Of a stretch of 64,000 nucleotides of DNA, positions 61,969-64,000 are shown piece after piece. The DNA comes from an uncultured Flavobacteriaceae bacterium (GTDB lineage Bacteria; Bacteroidota; Bacteroidia; Flavobacteriales; Flavobacteriaceae). Position 1 is the stretch's first letter; each line of letters opens with the position of its first letter. The notes under the pieces were generated by a model. It saw only the letters and a list, made by a program, of their open reading frames with translations. It made no database searches and was not told the origin of the DNA. The stretch covers positions 186,001 to 250,000 of the forward strand of contig CANMFQ010000002.1 in NCBI GenBank assembly GCA_947497145.1, read 5' to 3'. Position numbers and translations under genes: made by a program.

Positions 61969-63072
61969 ATGCGATTACACGACAAATCATTTGTACCTTA
62001 TCTTTCTGAGGCTGAAATAATGACAGCGGTGAAGCAAGTGGCAAATGCTATTGCCCAAGATTATAAAAATGAAACGCCTATTTTTATTGGAGTACTTAAT
62101 GGTGCATTTATGTTCGTTGCTGATTTTTTAAAAGCATATCAACATCCTTGTGAAGTTTCTTTTATTAAATTGAGTTCATACCAAGGCTTGACTTCAACAG
62201 GTATTGTAGAAACACTTTTAGATGTGCCTGAAAATTTGGATGGTAGAAGTGTCATAATTTTAGAAGATATTATTGATACAGGAAGAACCTTACAGAAATT
62301 GGTTCACCTGTTTGCTGATAAAAATGTAAAAGAATTTAAGATAGCCACCCTTTTCTACAAATCTTCGGTGTATAACGGCGAGTATAAAGTAGATTATTTT
62401 GGCATGGAAATTCCTGATAGGTTTATAGTGGGTTACGGCCTTGACTATAATGAGTTGGGAAGAAATTTAAAAGAAGTATATCAATTAAAGCAACCACATA
62501 TGATTAATCTTGTTTTATTCGGAAAACCAGGTGCTGGTAAAGGTACACAAGCCGAATTTTTAAAAGAAAAATACAACCTTAAACACATTTCTACTGGAGA
62601 TGTGTTTAGATACAATATAAAGAATAACACTGCATTGGGTACCTTGGCCAAATCGTATATTGATAAAGGTGATTTGGTGCCAGATGAGGTAACCATAAAA
62701 ATGCTGCAAGATGAGGTAGAGAAAAATTCGGAGGCAAGTGGTTTTATTTTTGATGGATTTCCTCGTACTACTGCCCAAGCAGAAGCTTTAGATGCCTTTT
62801 TAGCCACAAAAGACATGAAAATTAATGCCACTATCGCACTAGATGCTAATGATGAGGTATTAATACAGCGTCTTTTAGAAAGAGGGAAAGTAAGCGGACG
62901 GTCTGATGACCAAGATGAGAACAAGATTCGAAATCGTTTTGAAGAGTATAATTTAAAAACAGCACCACTTAAAGACTTCTATGAAGCGCAAGGTAAGTTT
63001 CATAGCGTAAATGGTATTGGTGCTATTGATGAAATTACAGCACGTTTGGCTAAAGTCATAGAAGAACTGTAG
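61969..63072 (+). CDS. adk: Hypoxanthine phosphoribosyltransferase fused to adenylate kinase
   Basis: A 367-residue fusion. Residues 1-175 form an HPRT-like phosphoribosyltransferase with the PRPP loop EDIIDTGRT (99-107) and VGYGLDYNELGRN. Residues 178-367 form a short-LID adenylate kinase: P-loop GKPGAGKGT (185-193), GFIFDGFPRTTAQAEAL and RGKVSGRSDD, with no zinc LID. The junction is QLKQPHMIN, with Met178 where a separate adk would begin. Both halves look catalytically intact and would link purine salvage with AMP phosphorylation. In related bacteria the two genes are adjacent, so the fusion is probably a lost stop codon. Obg follows, as in other Flavobacteria. Confidence 0.93.
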   Translation: MRLHDKSFVPYLSEAEIMTAVKQVANAIAQDYKNETPIFIGVLNGAFMFVADFLKAYQHPCEVSFIKLSSYQGLTSTGIVETLLDVPENLDGRSVIILEDIIDTGRTLQKLVHLFADKNVKEFKIATLFYKSSVYNGEYKVDYFGMEIPDRFIVGYGLDYNELGRNLKEVYQLKQPHMINLVLFGKPGAGKGTQAEFLKEKYNLKHISTGDVFRYNIKNNTALGTLAKSYIDKGDLVPDEVTIKMLQDEVEKNSEASGFIFDGFPRTTAQAEALDAFLATKDMKINATIALDANDEVLIQRLLERGKVSGRSDDQDENKIRNRFEEYNLKTAPLKDFYEAQGKFHSVNGIGAIDEITARLAKVIEEL

Positions 63073-63240
63073 TTCTGATATGTTTTTCATGTAAAAACTA
63101 AAAAGCTTGAGATGGAAATGCGTTTTAAAAAATTGCATTAAAACAGCTCAAAAATTAGTTTTACGAATAAATTAAGCACTTTATTTTAGCACTGTGGCGT
63201 TAAACAACTAAGATATTGCTGTAAATACAACTTCTTTAAT

Positions 63241-64000
63241 ATGACTGAGGGTAATTTTGTAGATTATGTAAGAGTGTTTTTGACTTCTGGAAAAGGAGGC
63301 AAGGGTTCTGTGCATTTACATCGTGAAAAATATATTACCAAAGGAGGTCCTGATGGTGGTGATGGAGGACGTGGAGGTCATGTTATTCTTAGAGGCAATC
63401 AAAATCTATGGACATTGGTCACCTTTAAGTATAAAAAGCATTTTAAAGCAGGCCATGGAGAGCATGGTTCAAAAAGTAGAAGTACAGGAGCTGATGGTGA
63501 AGATGTGTATTTAGATGTTCCCTTAGGTACAATAGTGAAGGATGCTGAAACCAATGAAGTTCTTTTTGAAATTACCGAACATAACGAAGAAAAAATCATC
63601 TTAGAAGGTGGTATGGGTGGCCGTGGTAATTGGCATTTTAAATCGCCCACAAATCAAACTCCAAGATATGCACAACCGGGAGTTGATGGGCAGGAGCGTG
63701 ATTTTATTTTAGAGCTAAAAATTTTAGCCGATGTAGGTTTAGTTGGTTTTCCTAATGCGGGTAAATCTACCTTATTATCAGTTATAACTTCTGCAAAGCC
63801 TAAAATTGCCGATTATGAATTTACAACACTTAAACCAAATTTAGGTATTGTTGAATATCGTGATTTTCAAAGTTTTGTTATGGCCGATATCCCGGGTATT
63901 ATTGAAGGCGCTGCTGAGGGTAAGGGATTAGGGCATTATTTCTTACGGCATATAGAACGAAATGCCACACTTTTGTTTCTTATTGCCGCCGATAGTAAAG
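63241..64000 (+). CDS. obg: Obg family GTPase, 5' part (3' end outside window)
   Basis: A ribosome-associated GTPase. About 253 residues are present. The glycine-rich Obg fold is clear ([34 protein letters not shown], then [24 protein letters not shown]), followed by the G domain with P-loop [11 protein letters not shown], switch G-3 [16 protein letters not shown], and the HIERNATLL strand. ATG 63241 fits the family start [11 protein letters not shown]. Transcribed away from adk, 168 bases after it. The remaining G motifs lie outside the window. Confidence 0.95.
   Translation, partial: MTEGNFVDYVRVFLTSGKGGKGSVHLHREKYITKGGPDGGDGGRGGHVILRGNQNLWTLVTFKYKKHFKAGHGEHGSKSRSTGADGEDVYLDVPLGTIVKDAETNEVLFEITEHNEEKIILEGGMGGRGNWHFKSPTNQTPRYAQPGVDGQERDFILELKILADVGLVGFPNAGKSTLLSVITSAKPKIADYEFTTLKPNLGIVEYRDFQSFVMADIPGIIEGAAEGKGLGHYFLRHIERNATLLFLIAADSK

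Noticed and set aside
1-64000. rRNA, tRNA, CRISPR, insertion sequences, replication origin
   Set aside because: Nothing with the conserved structures or gene families of these was seen when reading both strands; tRNA detection by eye is not exhaustive.

Overview
The window is a piece of a marine-type member of the Flavobacteriaceae (Bacteroidota). The evidence is the low G+C, the many outer-membrane lipoproteins with short lipoboxes, family-specific proteins (GIN-domain lipoprotein, DUF2723 glycosyltransferase, DUF6089 beta-barrel), Bacteroidota-type promoters (TTG, about 20 bases, TAnnTTTG), and gene orders typical of the family (cbs-nadK-DUF6089-uppS-bamA-ompH-ompH; hpt/adk-obg; tig-clpP-clpX). 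I see no rRNA, tRNA, CRISPR, integrase, transposase or prophage. The species cannot be named from this window alone.

Layout. 1-15.4 kb is an accessory-like stretch: the end of metF, a PagL-like lipid A deacylase, a GIN lipoprotein, a serine hydrolase, a racemase-like protein, a lipoprotein amidohydrolase, a membrane-tethered LuxR-type regulator, a large DUF2723 membrane glycosyltransferase, a GH95 alpha-L-fucosidase and a few small proteins. 15.7-19.96 kb is an aromatic amino acid operon: pheA, an aminotransferase, tyrA, and a DAHP synthase fused to chorismate mutase. It is preceded by a short open reading frame with ten Phe/Tyr codons and by mutually exclusive antiterminator and terminator hairpins, which together look like a complete ribosome-mediated attenuator. 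20-33.5 kb holds mutS, a TrmH-type methyltransferase, a folK/deoxynucleoside-kinase fusion, sppA, a queuosine-precursor transporter, an AsmA-like protein, a DUF2797 protein and a GH3 family protein. 33.6-35.5 kb is a tandem triplication (unit about 730 bp) of a 79-residue secreted protein, each copy with a perfect AT-rich palindrome just upstream of the start. 36.6-40.5 kb holds clpX, clpP and tig on the minus strand. 40.6-49.7 kb is a housekeeping and envelope cluster (alpha/beta hydrolase-pdxJ; cbs-nadK; DUF6089; uppS-bamA-ompH-ompH) that feeds undecaprenyl phosphate and outer-membrane protein assembly. 49.7-58 kb holds a GT2 and an FkbM methyltransferase, a KASIII-like synthase, gcvP, a UbiA-like membrane protein, an ECF sigma factor with a very small zinc-finger anti-sigma, and a rhodanese lipoprotein. 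58-64 kb holds an M3 oligopeptidase, purE-purK, a fused HPRT-adenylate kinase, and the start of obg.

Most noteworthy are the Phe/Tyr leader-peptide attenuator before pheA, the tandem small secreted protein array with conserved palindromes, the two enzyme fusions (HPRT-Adk and FolK-dNK), and a UbiA-like protein with a degenerate first metal-binding motif next to the sigma/anti-sigma pair. Gene calls rest on motif and family recognition from the translated sequences; no database search was run. Several starts were moved downstream from the longest reading frame to an ATG that fits the family or a signal peptide.
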